Positions 27,637-36,675 are shown, numbered from the stretch's first letter. The stretch is 64,000 bases of DNA from Methylococcaceae bacterium (GCA_006844585.1 SPJM01000344.1:1-64000); one strand, 5' to 3'. Made by a program: numbers and translations. The notes: generated by a model not told the origin, from the sequence alone.

Positions 27637-28437
27637 TTATTCCGCCGCCGCAGCATCGCCGGAATCAACAGTCCTGGTAGCAGGCAAAGCAGCCGTAACA
27701 TCCGCTACCGTATCATTACAAGCCGGATGTTCAAAACCGGAACTGCTGGTGTCGTTATAAATGATCTGATCATTACCATCGGCATGAGGCCCTGCCGGCA
27801 CATAGTCCAATTCAGCAGCATTACGAATGCGCCAAGCAATATTATGATCAGCGCACGATGAGTCTCCGCTCACACCGACTGCGCCTAAAATATTACCGCT
27901 ACTGTCATATAGAGCTAACCCCCCACCAAACACATTGACGCCGCCAACTTTATTACCCGCTAACGGGTCAGAGGCTGCGCCATAATTTGCTGAAGGCCCT
28001 GCATAAGCAGCAGCGGTATCAACCGGATTACTAAACTGTAATCCATATAGACTACCGCCATCACGCGTGGCTTCATGTAAGTTAGCAGTTGACAAGGCAA
28101 AACCCGGTAAACTGAACGCATTCGCAGTATTCGCTTTTTGAGCGGAAATCACCCGACTGCCCGGCCACTGATCGCCACGCTCGTCTCCCGAACTAGCAAC
28201 CGCGCAAACAATGCCATCTCTATTGACGATAGTCGCCCACATTTCAAAACCAAAGCCGCCGTTGCCATCGACATGCGTTTGCGCATCTTTCAACAACCCC
28301 TCCAAAATGCCATGAATAGCAGCGCGAGACTCCGCATTCGGACAAATATCAACAACATCTTGCGCTAATACATTTGTCGAAGCGACCCCCATAAGCGCAG
28401 AGATTAATACCGGCTTAATCATTTTCTTTATCTTCAT
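27637..28437 (-). CDS. GlcG/HbpS family heme-binding-like protein
   Basis: A 266-residue protein with a Sec signal peptide (cleavage near VLAQ, about residue 26). The body resembles the GlcG/HbpS fold: AQTHVDGNGGFGFEMWATIVNRDGIVCAV, then SAQKANTANAFSLPG, GVNVFGGGLALYDSSGNILGAVGVSGDSSCADHNIAWRIRNAA. HbpS proteins are secreted or periplasmic and bind heme in some cases. A GGAGGG element precedes the ATG. It is followed by a terminator and then the type I secretion genes. Its role with them is not shown; it is exported by Sec, so it is not an obvious type I substrate. Confidence 0.8.
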   Translation of the reverse strand: MKIKKMIKPVLISALMGVASTNVLAQDVVDICPNAESRAAIHGILEGLLKDAQTHVDGNGGFGFEMWATIVNRDGIVCAVASSGDERGDQWPGSRVISAQKANTANAFSLPGFALSTANLHEATRDGGSLYGLQFSNPVDTAAAYAGPSANYGAASDPLAGNKVGGVNVFGGGLALYDSSGNILGAVGVSGDSSCADHNIAWRIRNAAELDYVPAGPHADGNDQIIYNDTSSSGFEHPACNDTVADVTAALPATRTVDSGDAAAAE

Positions 28438-28568
28438 TTACACCCTCCAAACAGGATTTCATTAATAGAACAATGGCCGGGCACAACATTGTTTTGCCCC
28501 CTCTTTGACCACTACCACTATTGAATTTAGTCTACTATCAAAACCCTGTCAACAGTTCATTAATGAAT

Positions 28569-28615
28569 AAAAAAGACAAGTCAAATGTTCAAGTTAATTC
28601 ATGTACGTTCTTTAA
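28569..28615 (-). repeat. Half copy of palindromic repeat family A
   Basis: 47 bases that match the left half of the family A element after pilI (39137-39298), with a run of 28 identical bases; the second arm and central hairpin are absent. The repeat starts at the stop codon of the neighbouring 179-residue gene, and even the sequence CGGTGC before it is shared with the pilI copy. Confidence 0.8.
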
Positions 28616-29151
28616 TGCACCGTCTTTTGCGACTCTTCATGCACAGCGAGAGCATGCCGCCAGGGATTTGGGACTTGCCAGTTAGCAGCATCGCTCAAGC
28701 GCAATAACTCGCCTATTATCTTATGAATTTCAGGAACCGACATCACCGAAATGACTTCAACGCTGTTTTTATCATCAAGCAGAATAAGCTTAACTTTTTG
28801 ACTACGGGTAATCGCCAACTTTACCGAATTAACCAGGAATTCGGCCTCAAATATTCTTTCACGGGGCAATACATCTTGAACAATAGGTACTTGCTGCTGC
28901 GCAGCTTCATGCTCAAATTGCTGATAACGTTTTTTTTCGGTTTCCGCCACCCTATCCCCTGACAAAGCATCCGCCGAAACACCGCCCGTTTTTTCCAGCC
29001 ACTCAGCCAATTGCGGCATCACAATCAATAATACGCGACGAGCAAACCAAACAGAAACCATTTGCTTTTCAGCACAATGACTTATCCACTGCAGTCTATC
29101 CTGAGCAGGGTCATATCGCAGCGAAACTGACTTCGAAATAAATTGCTTCAC
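28612..29151 (-). CDS. Hypothetical protein next to the type I secretion locus
   Basis: A 179-residue soluble protein with no signal peptide, no membrane segment and no family that I recognise. It is moderately hydrophilic; the middle (about residues 60-110) is charged and probably helical, and PEIHKIIGELLRLSDAANWQ near the C-terminus may form an amphipathic helix. The stop codon TAA lies at the edge of a repeat that also ends pilI. It follows the small DUF6447-like gene by 24 bases on the same strand, so the two form a pair upstream of the HbpS-like gene. I suggest a cytoplasmic helper for the secretion locus, but nothing in the sequence proves it. Confidence 0.55.
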   Translation of the reverse strand: MKQFISKSVSLRYDPAQDRLQWISHCAEKQMVSVWFARRVLLIVMPQLAEWLEKTGGVSADALSGDRVAETEKKRYQQFEHEAAQQQVPIVQDVLPRERIFEAEFLVNSVKLAITRSQKVKLILLDDKNSVEVISVMSVPEIHKIIGELLRLSDAANWQVPNPWRHALAVHEESQKTVH

Positions 29152-29175
29152 AAATTAACCGGCGACAATACTAAA

Positions 29176-29379
29176 TTATTCAGCGGGCAATTCGTTCGCC
29201 AATGCCGTTTGATAAGCATTCCGCGCCGTTTTGGCAATGGCTAATTGCATGTTCAGACGCTGTATTTCCGCATCGGTATAACGTAAACTTTGCAATTGGG
29301 CCTTGGCGTTATCTGATAAATCTGCGACTTTATACTCTTTATCATTGAACTTAATTACAGCTTCTTGTTGTTCGCTCAT
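29176..29379 (-). CDS. Small DUF6447-like protein
   Basis: A 67-residue protein with the pattern KFNDKEYKVADLSDNAKAQLQSLRYTDAEIQRLNMQLAIAKTARNAYQTALANELP, which matches small proteins annotated as DUF6447. A short beta region (residues 8-18) is followed by a long helix with heptad-like Leu/Ile spacing. Such proteins are often found near type I secretion genes, and this copy sits upstream of them; its role is unknown. An AAGG element lies upstream of the ATG. It is the first gene of a leftward pair with the 179-residue protein. Confidence 0.7.
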   Translation of the reverse strand: MSEQQEAVIKFNDKEYKVADLSDNAKAQLQSLRYTDAEIQRLNMQLAIAKTARNAYQTALANELPAE

Positions 29380-29688
29380 TGCTTAACCTTTTTCATTGTA
29401 AAAAATCATTTCAACTCAAACTCAACTTAGCCATCGCCATCCGAACATATGTCCGCCGAAAACGACAAGCCATAGCCAATTAAATGGGTATCAATATAAT
29501 AAACTCAACCCCATCCATAATAATTATCCCCCAGCCTTACGCTAATAATAGCTTTTAAGCAAGCACCTCGACTGCTAAACTATACTTATTCAACAAATTC
29601 AGCTGAGCTTTGCATTATCATGCCCCCATAATATACATCCAATTAAAATCATTTCAGCAAAAACCCGACAAAGGAAAGCCTATCATCA
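29380..29688. other. Intergenic region, no gene seen
   Basis: This AT-rich stretch between divergent genes holds no open frame of note and no clear repeat. It must contain promoters for the DUF6447-like gene and for the membrane protein at 29689, but no convincing -35/-10 pair was recognised. Confidence 0.6.
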
Positions 29689-30171
29689 ATGAAACCCAAA
29701 ATCCGCTCCCTACCTATATTCTTTACGGTTGTTATCAGCTTCATACTCTCGTTTTTTAAACATTTTTCGGTTTTGCTTTACCCGCTCAGCGGCATCATTT
29801 TTTATTTTTATCTACCTATCTTTTACGCCACATCCCGAATGAATATCATTCGCTATCAAGTGAACGGCGAGTACCCCCATATCCGCCTCTATTTAATGGA
29901 GCTGAGCATTTGGTTTTTCAGCACATGCTTTTTTTCCTTTATTCTGGCTCACTTTCTGGCGGATCTCTTTTTTGATCACCAAGCCGCCATTTATCATTTT
30001 TCATACTTTCTACTCACTGTAGGCGTCGTAGGCATTGCCGTTTCCGAATATTACGCCAACAAAAACAAAGCCGAATATGAATCTGCTAAAAAATTCTTTG
30101 AAATACAGGGCTTATTTTACGGTGCAGAAATCATTACCTTAATATTGATTGTATTAATGCTTCATCATTAA
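29689..30171 (+). CDS. Hypothetical inner-membrane protein
   Basis: A 160-residue protein with about four hydrophobic segments (near residues 5-20, 25-45, 65-90 and 95-115, with a further one at the C-terminus). It has no motif I can link to a family. An AAGGAAAG ribosome-binding site precedes the ATG. Its stop lies 22 bases before the convergent end of the kinase gene. A role cannot be inferred. Confidence 0.6.
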   Translation: MKPKIRSLPIFFTVVISFILSFFKHFSVLLYPLSGIIFYFYLPIFYATSRMNIIRYQVNGEYPHIRLYLMELSIWFFSTCFFSFILAHFLADLFFDHQAAIYHFSYFLLTVGVVGIAVSEYYANKNKAEYESAKKFFEIQGLFYGAEIITLILIVLMLHH

Positions 30172-30192
30172 AATCAAATGATAAGCACCCAA

Positions 30193-31896
30193 TCATAAAA
30201 CAACACCCTTATGGTAAAGCCCGGCAACCGCTAATGCGGACGCCACCCCCAACATCAGCAATACTTTATTAAGAAGCTGACGCCGCCGAATCTTCGCCAA
30301 ACGCTTTGCTTCCTGCTCCAACTGTTTCTGCTCAGCCCATTTTTGAGCCTGAACTTCTTCGTCCAATAACCGCTGATGATAAACCAATAAATCATCAATT
30401 TGCTCAACAAGCTCTTTGATCGATTTTTGTCGGGACAAGGAAGATAACGACAGCATCGTCAACAGCATTTTTTGCAGACTCTCAGGCAAACCATCAAAAA
30501 CATCATTGTCGACAATTTTTTTATTTTTCCAACGCGGTAGAACGCCGGTAATCATTTCATACAAAATGACGCCTATCGAGAAAATATCCGTCCTTTTGGT
30601 TTTTTCTTCACTTCTTAATTTATACCAATTTTGCTCAACGCCTTCCCGGTAATGCTCATCCAACCCAAAGTCGGCCACTTTTGCCCGCCCATATTGATCA
30701 AATAAAATATTCGTTGGCCTTAAGTTGCCGTGAACAACTTGATGCTGATGCGCACAGACCACCCCCTGACAAACCTGGCGCATTATTTTCAGCGCCTCGC
30801 CCCATTCCAGCGGCACAATCATGCGATCTCTCAAAGAACCGCCGTTCATATACTCCAGCACAATAATAAACATGCGTTCGTTCTTGGAAGTACCGTAAAT
30901 TTTCACGATATGCGGATGCGTCAACGCTTTGATCATATTGCTTTCATGCCACCCCTTACTCCACACCGGTCTTTTTTTAATGACCAATAACGACTGATCG
31001 CTACGATTCTGATACAAGTAAACTGCGCCATGCCGCTCTTCCTTGATAATATCCAACACAACAAACTTATTTTTTAACTTGGTCACGCCTTGTTCGGCGC
31101 GTTCTTTCTGAGCCTGATTAAGATGCGTTCCTTGCACGATTTTTAACAAGCCGTCTTTGACCTCATCCGCTGAAGTCGGCCTCAGCTTAGGATCAAGCCT
31201 TAAGCATTGTAAAATCAATTGATCCAAAGCTGGCTCTATACCACTTGCCAGCGTTGAAGGGCGAATTTCACCAGCCTGCGGCTTTTGGCCGGTACATAAG
31301 ACGAACATCAAAACGCCCAATGAATAAATATCGCTTAACGGCGTTACATTATCCGCCGAAATACGCTGCTCCGGGGCCATATAAGCTAAAGTGCCGACTA
31401 GCGCCTCCTCCTTTCCTTGTTCAGCATGAGAACCGCAAAACCGGGCAATGCCGAAGTCCAGCACATGCGCATGACCTTCGTTATCGATCAAAATATTAGC
31501 GGGCTTGATATCCCTGTGTATTACACCGTTCCGATGCGCATACCCCAAAGCCTTACATACCTGAATTAAAATTTCCAGTTTGCGTTTATGGCTTAATTCG
31601 CCTTGCGCCGTTAATTTAGCCAAATCCATGCCTTGCAAATATTCCATGATGAAATAAGGCGTTTTGTCTTCCAATAACCCCCTATCGATAATATGGATAA
31701 TATGCGGATGGTTTAAGCGGGCGATAATATAAGACTCTCGTTCAAACAACTGCAAAGCCATGGAATGATTTGTCAATTGCTGATGAATGACCTTAATCGC
31801 CACTTCTCTATTCAATGAATCCTGCGTCCCTTTATAAACAGTCGCCATCCCTCCAGAGCCAATGGTGTCTGTAATCGTGTATCCCGGAATGAGCAT
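30193..31896 (-). CDS. Tandem Ser/Thr protein kinase with an apparently inactive second domain
   Basis: A 567-residue membrane-bound kinase. Domain 1 (about residues 1-255) has all key residues: Gly loop GSGGMATVYKG, ATP Lys35 in VAIK, HRD with catalytic Asp129 and DFG Asp147, plus MAPE. Domain 2 (about 270-500) has no Gly loop, HGN in place of HRD, so Asn391 replaces the catalytic Asp, and RPTN replaces KPAN, while DFG (Asp409) and the Lys of LVIKK remain. A charged helix (500-540) is followed by a C-terminal membrane segment. This points to an active kinase fused to a pseudokinase. No phosphatase or FHA partner is near. Confidence 0.93.
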   Translation of the reverse strand: MLIPGYTITDTIGSGGMATVYKGTQDSLNREVAIKVIHQQLTNHSMALQLFERESYIIARLNHPHIIHIIDRGLLEDKTPYFIMEYLQGMDLAKLTAQGELSHKRKLEILIQVCKALGYAHRNGVIHRDIKPANILIDNEGHAHVLDFGIARFCGSHAEQGKEEALVGTLAYMAPEQRISADNVTPLSDIYSLGVLMFVLCTGQKPQAGEIRPSTLASGIEPALDQLILQCLRLDPKLRPTSADEVKDGLLKIVQGTHLNQAQKERAEQGVTKLKNKFVVLDIIKEERHGAVYLYQNRSDQSLLVIKKRPVWSKGWHESNMIKALTHPHIVKIYGTSKNERMFIIVLEYMNGGSLRDRMIVPLEWGEALKIMRQVCQGVVCAHQHQVVHGNLRPTNILFDQYGRAKVADFGLDEHYREGVEQNWYKLRSEEKTKRTDIFSIGVILYEMITGVLPRWKNKKIVDNDVFDGLPESLQKMLLTMLSLSSLSRQKSIKELVEQIDDLLVYHQRLLDEEVQAQKWAEQKQLEQEAKRLAKIRRRQLLNKVLLMLGVASALAVAGLYHKGVVL

Positions 31897-32090
31897 AGCT
31901 TTATTTAATTTCCATAAACCAATAACAGCTTTGAGTATAGTTCAATGAATTCATTTTCAACTTATTCATTAATTTTCATCAAAATGCCCTTGCATATTTT
32001 GAGAAATGGATTATCATAAATTACACTTATTTTTTAATTGTTTATAAAACAATACTAAAGCTAATTATAAGTTTGATTTAAGGAGCGGCC

Positions 32091-32381
32091 ATGCTACACA
32101 TATATAACCAATTCCCCATCTCCGAATCCACGCTCACCCAAACAAGCGCAGGCGACACGATTTTATTTACCGATAACGCAGTATATGCGCTACAACAATC
32201 GGAAACCGCGCGACGACTTATTCATAACACCCTAAAACATATCAATTTATGCGCCAGTAAAGCCGATTTACTGATGCGCAATATTGCGCTTAAAGATATT
32301 TTTAAAGAAGTGGCTATTATTGACGATGTTGAACCGGTTTTATTGACCGACGATAACCCTGCGGTAAAATCCTGGAACTAA
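32091..32381 (+). CDS. tusB: TusB/DsrH family sulfur-relay protein, orphan
   Basis: A 96-residue protein that starts MLHIYNQFPISESTLTQTSAGDTILFTDNAVYAL, the usual N-terminus of TusB/DsrH (hydrophobic strand, Gly-Asp, ILFTDNAVYA), and ends in VKSW, also conserved. TusB joins TusC and TusD in the complex that passes sulfur to TusE for tRNA 2-thiouridine. No tusC, tusD, tusE or dsr genes are near, so it is an orphan here, which is unusual. The ATG follows an AAGGAG ribosome-binding site. Confidence 0.8.
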   Translation: MLHIYNQFPISESTLTQTSAGDTILFTDNAVYALQQSETARRLIHNTLKHINLCASKADLLMRNIALKDIFKEVAIIDDVEPVLLTDDNPAVKSWN

Positions 32382-32469
32382 GTAAGCTATTTGCTCAGAG
32401 AGACCTCCTCTTTCTCCTTCAAAACAGGGACGTTTGATTTTTTTCAGATTCAATGAACCTCTGCTGAAC

Positions 32470-33534
32470 TCAAGCTAACGCCATGCCGCCATTCTTCCCT
32501 CCCATCAAACCGACTTTTTGCGGCACCACCACCCGAAAATTCCGCTCCCCCGGCAAAGGCGCAATATCAATCTTAACCCCGGTCATTTGCTCAATCACCG
32601 CAATATTTGTGAAACAATGCTCGGTCAAGCGCGTTGTCACAAACGAACCGCCGCCGCCCACCAACAAAGGCAATAATAATTGATCAGCTAAATGCTGACT
32701 GACCGGCGCGCCGCCGGACTGATACCGCCGCAATAAATCCACCGCGTTTTTCGCCACCCGCTCGGCGCCGACGCCCACAGAACCAATACAAGCCGTCACT
32801 TCACAAATGCGCTCATATTCCGCTTGCAACAAAACTATATTGCCCGCGCCTAATGAATCCACCTGTTTAGCGACCACATTGTCCGGATTCAAATCCAAGG
32901 ACTTGATCAACTGCTTGCGTTCGCGCTCGACGACATGCTCAGGAATCTTGGCGCTCAAACAAAACCCTTTAATAAAAACTAAGCGCCCGCGATCTTCAAT
33001 ACGCCACTGTTGATAATGCTGCGGCGGCGTCAAGTTAATCCGCCAAGCGCCTGCGCCCACCGGATAAAAGCCGTAACGCTCTATGGCCATTTCATAACGC
33101 AATCCTTTCTGCATCAATACCGGCATGAAAGCCCGCTCAATGAAGTGATAACTGGGCGCCAATGGGTTATGAGTGCCGCCTTCCAGCACGATAGTTGACG
33201 ACTTTCCAGATTGCATTAACGCTGGCAGCACCGTCTGCAACACCAGACAAGTGCTGCCAGCACTACCCACCGAAAACCGGTAATCGCCCGCCGCAATCAC
33301 ACCCGGCTCAAACAATAATTCCCGCGAGCCGATGGATGCGCCCTGCACCCGCCCATTGCACACTTGCCGAATGGCGTTCACGCAAGCCAGATGCTGACGC
33401 ATCAAACCCGGCTTTTTACGCCCCTGTCGAATATGCCGAATACGCACCGCTTTCCCGATACAGGCCGCCAACGACAACGCGGTTCTGACAATTTGCCCGC
33501 CGCCTTCGCCCTGACTGCCGTCAATTTCAATCAT
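32470..33534 (-). CDS. rtcA: RNA 3'-terminal phosphate cyclase
   Basis: RtcA converts an RNA 3'-phosphate to a 2',3'-cyclic phosphate using ATP through an enzyme-AMP intermediate. The 354-residue protein opens with EIDGSQGEGGGQIVRTALSLA and includes GSAGSTCLVLQTVLP and GGTHNPLAPSYHF; the adenylated His is expected near FTNIAV with EHCFTN preserved. It begins 4 bases after the rtcB stop and is therefore the second gene of a leftward rtcBA operon, which is controlled by RtcR at the sigma-54 promoter upstream of rtcB. Confidence 0.95.
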   Translation of the reverse strand: MIEIDGSQGEGGGQIVRTALSLAACIGKAVRIRHIRQGRKKPGLMRQHLACVNAIRQVCNGRVQGASIGSRELLFEPGVIAAGDYRFSVGSAGSTCLVLQTVLPALMQSGKSSTIVLEGGTHNPLAPSYHFIERAFMPVLMQKGLRYEMAIERYGFYPVGAGAWRINLTPPQHYQQWRIEDRGRLVFIKGFCLSAKIPEHVVERERKQLIKSLDLNPDNVVAKQVDSLGAGNIVLLQAEYERICEVTACIGSVGVGAERVAKNAVDLLRRYQSGGAPVSQHLADQLLLPLLVGGGGSFVTTRLTEHCFTNIAVIEQMTGVKIDIAPLPGERNFRVVVPQKVGLMGGKNGGMALA

Positions 33535-33538
33535 TTTG

Positions 33539-34765
33539 CTATCCTTTTACGCAAACCACTTGCTTTAATGTATAAACAATTTCCACCAAATCCTGTTGCG
33601 CCGCCATCACCCGTTCAATCGGCTTGTAAGCGGCCGGGGTTTCATCAATCACCGACTGATCCTTTCGGCACTCCACCCCGCGAGTTGCTTCTTCATGCTC
33701 GGCCAGGCTGATTTTTTTCTTGGCGGCATTGCGCGACATCACTCTCCCCGCCCCATGACTACAGCTGCAAAAACTTTCCGCATTGCCAAGCCCCCTGACA
33801 ATAAAAGACTTAGCGCCCATGCTGCCGGGAATAATGCCGAAATCGCCTAATCCGGCGCGCACTGCGCCTTTGCGCGTCAACAACACTTCTTGCCCGTAAT
33901 GCAGTTCGCGAGTGACATAATTATGATGGCAATTCACCGCTTCCAATCGAGCGCTGAAATCCAGCTTCAAAGTCTGAGACAAGGCCGCCAACACTTTCCC
34001 CATCATCAATTCGCGATTGATTCGAGCAAACTGCTGCGCCCACTCTACCGCTTCCACATAATCATCGAAATATACCGAACCTTCCTGCAAATACCCCAAA
34101 TCCCGATCCGGCAATTGAATCTGTAAACGCTCCATTTCTTTTTGCGCCAACTCGATAAAATAGCTGCCGATGCGATTGCCGACTCCGCGCGAACCGCTAT
34201 GCAGCATCACCCACACCGCATCCTGCTCATCCAGACAGACCTCGATAAAGTGATTACCGGTTCCTAATGTGCCCAAGTGATGCAGATTATTGGTGTTTTT
34301 CAAGACCCCGTGTTTATCGCATAAGCGCTCAAAAACCGGATTCAACAAGCTCCAGCCGGCCTCAACATCCGCCGGAATTTCACCCCACGCGCCTTTATCG
34401 CGCTGTCTGCGGCGCAGGCGTTTGCTGCGTCCATGCGGTATTGCACGCTCTATGGCGGAGCGCACTTCAGATAAATGATCCGGCAATTGCTCGGCGCGAA
34501 TTTCGGTTTTCACCGCCATCATGCCGCAACCAATGTCCACACCGACCGCTGCCGGAATAATCGCCCCCACAGTCGGCACCACGCTGCCGATGGTCGCGCC
34601 TTTACCCAAATGCACATCCGGCATCGCGGCAATCCAGCGATAAATAAACGGCAGCCGGGACAAATTAATTAACTGCTGCCTGGCTTGTTCTTCAAACGGT
34701 ACGCCCCGAGTCCAGGATTTAATCGGTACGCCGCTTTCTACTTGTGTGACTTCATAAGCTTTCAT
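33539..34765 (-). CDS. rtcB: RNA 3'-5' ligase RtcB
   Basis: RtcB joins RNA ends with 2',3'-cyclic or 3'-phosphate to 5'-OH using GTP and Mn. The 408-residue length fits the E. coli type. Metal-binding residues are seen in AAVGVDIGCGMMAV, LGTGNHFIEV, LHSGSRGVGN and CHHNYVTREL, and the histidine that forms the GMP link is in CSCSHGAGRVMSR. The upstream region carries a sigma-54 promoter, as expected for RtcR control. It is the first gene of rtcBA. Confidence 0.97.
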   Translation of the reverse strand: MKAYEVTQVESGVPIKSWTRGVPFEEQARQQLINLSRLPFIYRWIAAMPDVHLGKGATIGSVVPTVGAIIPAAVGVDIGCGMMAVKTEIRAEQLPDHLSEVRSAIERAIPHGRSKRLRRRQRDKGAWGEIPADVEAGWSLLNPVFERLCDKHGVLKNTNNLHHLGTLGTGNHFIEVCLDEQDAVWVMLHSGSRGVGNRIGSYFIELAQKEMERLQIQLPDRDLGYLQEGSVYFDDYVEAVEWAQQFARINRELMMGKVLAALSQTLKLDFSARLEAVNCHHNYVTRELHYGQEVLLTRKGAVRAGLGDFGIIPGSMGAKSFIVRGLGNAESFCSCSHGAGRVMSRNAAKKKISLAEHEEATRGVECRKDQSVIDETPAAYKPIERVMAAQQDLVEIVYTLKQVVCVKG

Positions 34766-34800
34766 AATCGTTTCCTTTCAATACATTTCCATTACCCATA

Positions 34801-34817
34801 AAGCAAAGCCTAGACCA
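34801..34817 (-). promoter_or_regulatory. Sigma-54 promoter of rtcBA
   Basis: On the minus strand the sequence TGGTCT-N5-TTGC-TT gives GG and GC exactly ten bases apart, the -24/-12 spacing of sigma-54 promoters. Transcription would start about 25 bases before the rtcB ATG. A sigma-54 activator of the RtcR type is encoded next to it on the other strand, which supports this call. Confidence 0.85.
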
Positions 34818-34938
34818 ACCTCAACAAAACACTCCTTATCCAATATTTTTCAATCACTTAAATAACAGCATCCAAATTTTATAAAAAATCTGCTACATTA
34901 ATAGCTATCTAAAATAATAGTTAATTATCAAAATTGAT

Positions 34939-36513
34939 ATGAAAACCGTAGCCATCAGTCTGCTCGGCACTTCTTTGGATAATCGCGGCAAAGGCAATAA
35001 ACGCTGGCAACGTTGGCGTCCGACCCTTTCGCTTTGCCAACATGAAGATTTATTGATCGACCGCCTGGAATTATTATTCCAACCGCAATACCAAGCGCTG
35101 GCGGATGAATTAAGTCGTGATATTCAAACGGTGTCCCCGGAAACCCGAGTCCGCCATCACCCTATTCAACAACCCGATCCATGGGATTTTGAAACCGTTT
35201 ACGCCGAATTATTAGACTTCGCTCGCAGCTACCCCTTCAATCCCGAACAAGAGGATTATTTAACCCATATCACCACCGGTACGCATGTGGCGCAAATCTG
35301 CCTGTATTTATTGACCGAAGCTCATTATCTGCCGGGGCGCTTGGTTCAAACATCGCCGCCACAACCCAGAAAACCTTCACAAGGCCAATATCAAATCATT
35401 GATCTGGATTTATCCAAATACGACCAGATCGCCAGTCGCTTCGCCAAACAGCATAAACAAGATAAACAGTTTCTGAAAGGCGGCATCGCCACCCGCAACC
35501 CCGCATTCAATCAGCTCATCACGCAACTGGAAAAAGTCTCAATACGCTCCAAACACCCCATCTTATTGACCGGGCCTTCCGGCGCGGGCAAAACAGTCTT
35601 AGCCAAACGTATTTATCAGCTTAAAAAACTGCGCGGACAAATTCCAGGTAAATTGGTGGAAGTCAACTGCGCTACTCTGCGCGGCGATAACGCCATGTCA
35701 GCGCTGTTCGGCCATCACAAAGGCGCATTCACCGGCGCCCACGCACAGCGAAAAGGACTGTTAGCGGAAGCTGACAACGGGCTATTATTTTTAGATGAAA
35801 TCGGTGAATTAGGATTAGATGAACAGGCCATGCTGTTGCGCGCCATTGAAGATAAAAGCTTTCTGGCCTTGGGCGCAGACCAGCCCAGCCACAGCAACTT
35901 CCAACTCATCGCAGGCGCCAATCGAGATTTATTTTCACAAGTTGAAATAGGCGAATTCCGCGAAGATTTACTATCGCGCATTAACCTCTGGACTTATCAA
36001 CTGCCGTCACTGAAGCAACGGCTGGAAGACCTGGACGCCAATATTGACTATGAATTAGAAAAACAAGAACAACAAACCGGCAACCGCATTAATTTCACCC
36101 AAGCCGCTCGCCACCGCTATTTGCAATTCGCCCAATCCCCGCAAGCTGAATGGCGCTGTAATTTTCGCGATCTCAACGCCAGCATTACCCGCATGGCGAC
36201 ACTGGCCGACCAAGGCCGGATTAATGAAATGCTGGTTGAGGAAGAAATTCAGCGACTCCAGCTCAACTGGCGCAGCGCAGCTTCCAAGCAAGCCTCTATA
36301 TCGACACAATGGCTATCCGAACCGATTGATTTATTTGAACGACAGCAATTGGATTTTGTCATCAATATATGTCGACAATCCAATTCAGCGGCTGAAGCCG
36401 GTCGCCGCTTATTTAATATCAGTCGCTTAGAAAAAAAATCTAATAACGACAGCCACAGAGTCAGCCAATTTTTAAATAAATATCAGTTGGACTTTAAACA
36501 AATAAAAAAATAA
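34939..36513 (+). CDS. rtcR: Sigma-54-dependent activator RtcR
   Basis: RtcR senses RNA damage ligands and drives the rtcBA promoter. The 524-residue protein has the N-terminal CARF-like RtcR domain (about 1-185), a AAA+ domain with GPSGAGKT (Walker A, about residue 211), the sigma-54 contact motif GAFTGA (about 262) and LLFLDEIGEL (Walker B), and a short C-terminal helix-turn-helix (about 455-520). It is divergent from rtcB with 173 bases between starts. Binding sites in the AT-rich spacer were not identified. It is known that the E. coli CARF domain responds to RNA with 2',3'-cyclic phosphate ends. Confidence 0.95.
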   Translation: MKTVAISLLGTSLDNRGKGNKRWQRWRPTLSLCQHEDLLIDRLELLFQPQYQALADELSRDIQTVSPETRVRHHPIQQPDPWDFETVYAELLDFARSYPFNPEQEDYLTHITTGTHVAQICLYLLTEAHYLPGRLVQTSPPQPRKPSQGQYQIIDLDLSKYDQIASRFAKQHKQDKQFLKGGIATRNPAFNQLITQLEKVSIRSKHPILLTGPSGAGKTVLAKRIYQLKKLRGQIPGKLVEVNCATLRGDNAMSALFGHHKGAFTGAHAQRKGLLAEADNGLLFLDEIGELGLDEQAMLLRAIEDKSFLALGADQPSHSNFQLIAGANRDLFSQVEIGEFREDLLSRINLWTYQLPSLKQRLEDLDANIDYELEKQEQQTGNRINFTQAARHRYLQFAQSPQAEWRCNFRDLNASITRMATLADQGRINEMLVEEEIQRLQLNWRSAASKQASISTQWLSEPIDLFERQQLDFVINICRQSNSAAEAGRRLFNISRLEKKSNNDSHRVSQFLNKYQLDFKQIKK

Positions 36514-36542
36514 ATTGAACCAAGAAGCCGCTAAGCAATAAT

Positions 36543-36570
36543 TTGACAAAGAAAAAAAGCAACATATGAT
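36543..36570 (+). promoter_or_regulatory. Sigma-70-like promoter for the Arg-rich small gene
   Basis: TTGACA (36543-36548), a 16-base spacer and TATGAT (36565-36570). A transcript from here would have a leader of about 100 bases that includes a TTCCAT/ATGGAA hairpin at 36605-36623. Confidence 0.6.
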
Positions 36571-36675
36571 GAACCGTTTTTTCACAATTCATTTTCTGTA
36601 AAGCTTCCATATTTATGATGGAAACCTTCAGGCAAAAACAATCTTTGAATACCCATAGATATCGTATTATTCAAC

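Noticed and set aside
33195-34560. Several reading frames on the plus strand inside rtcA and rtcB
   Set aside because: They are opposite to conserved RtcA and RtcB and are compositionally artefactual.
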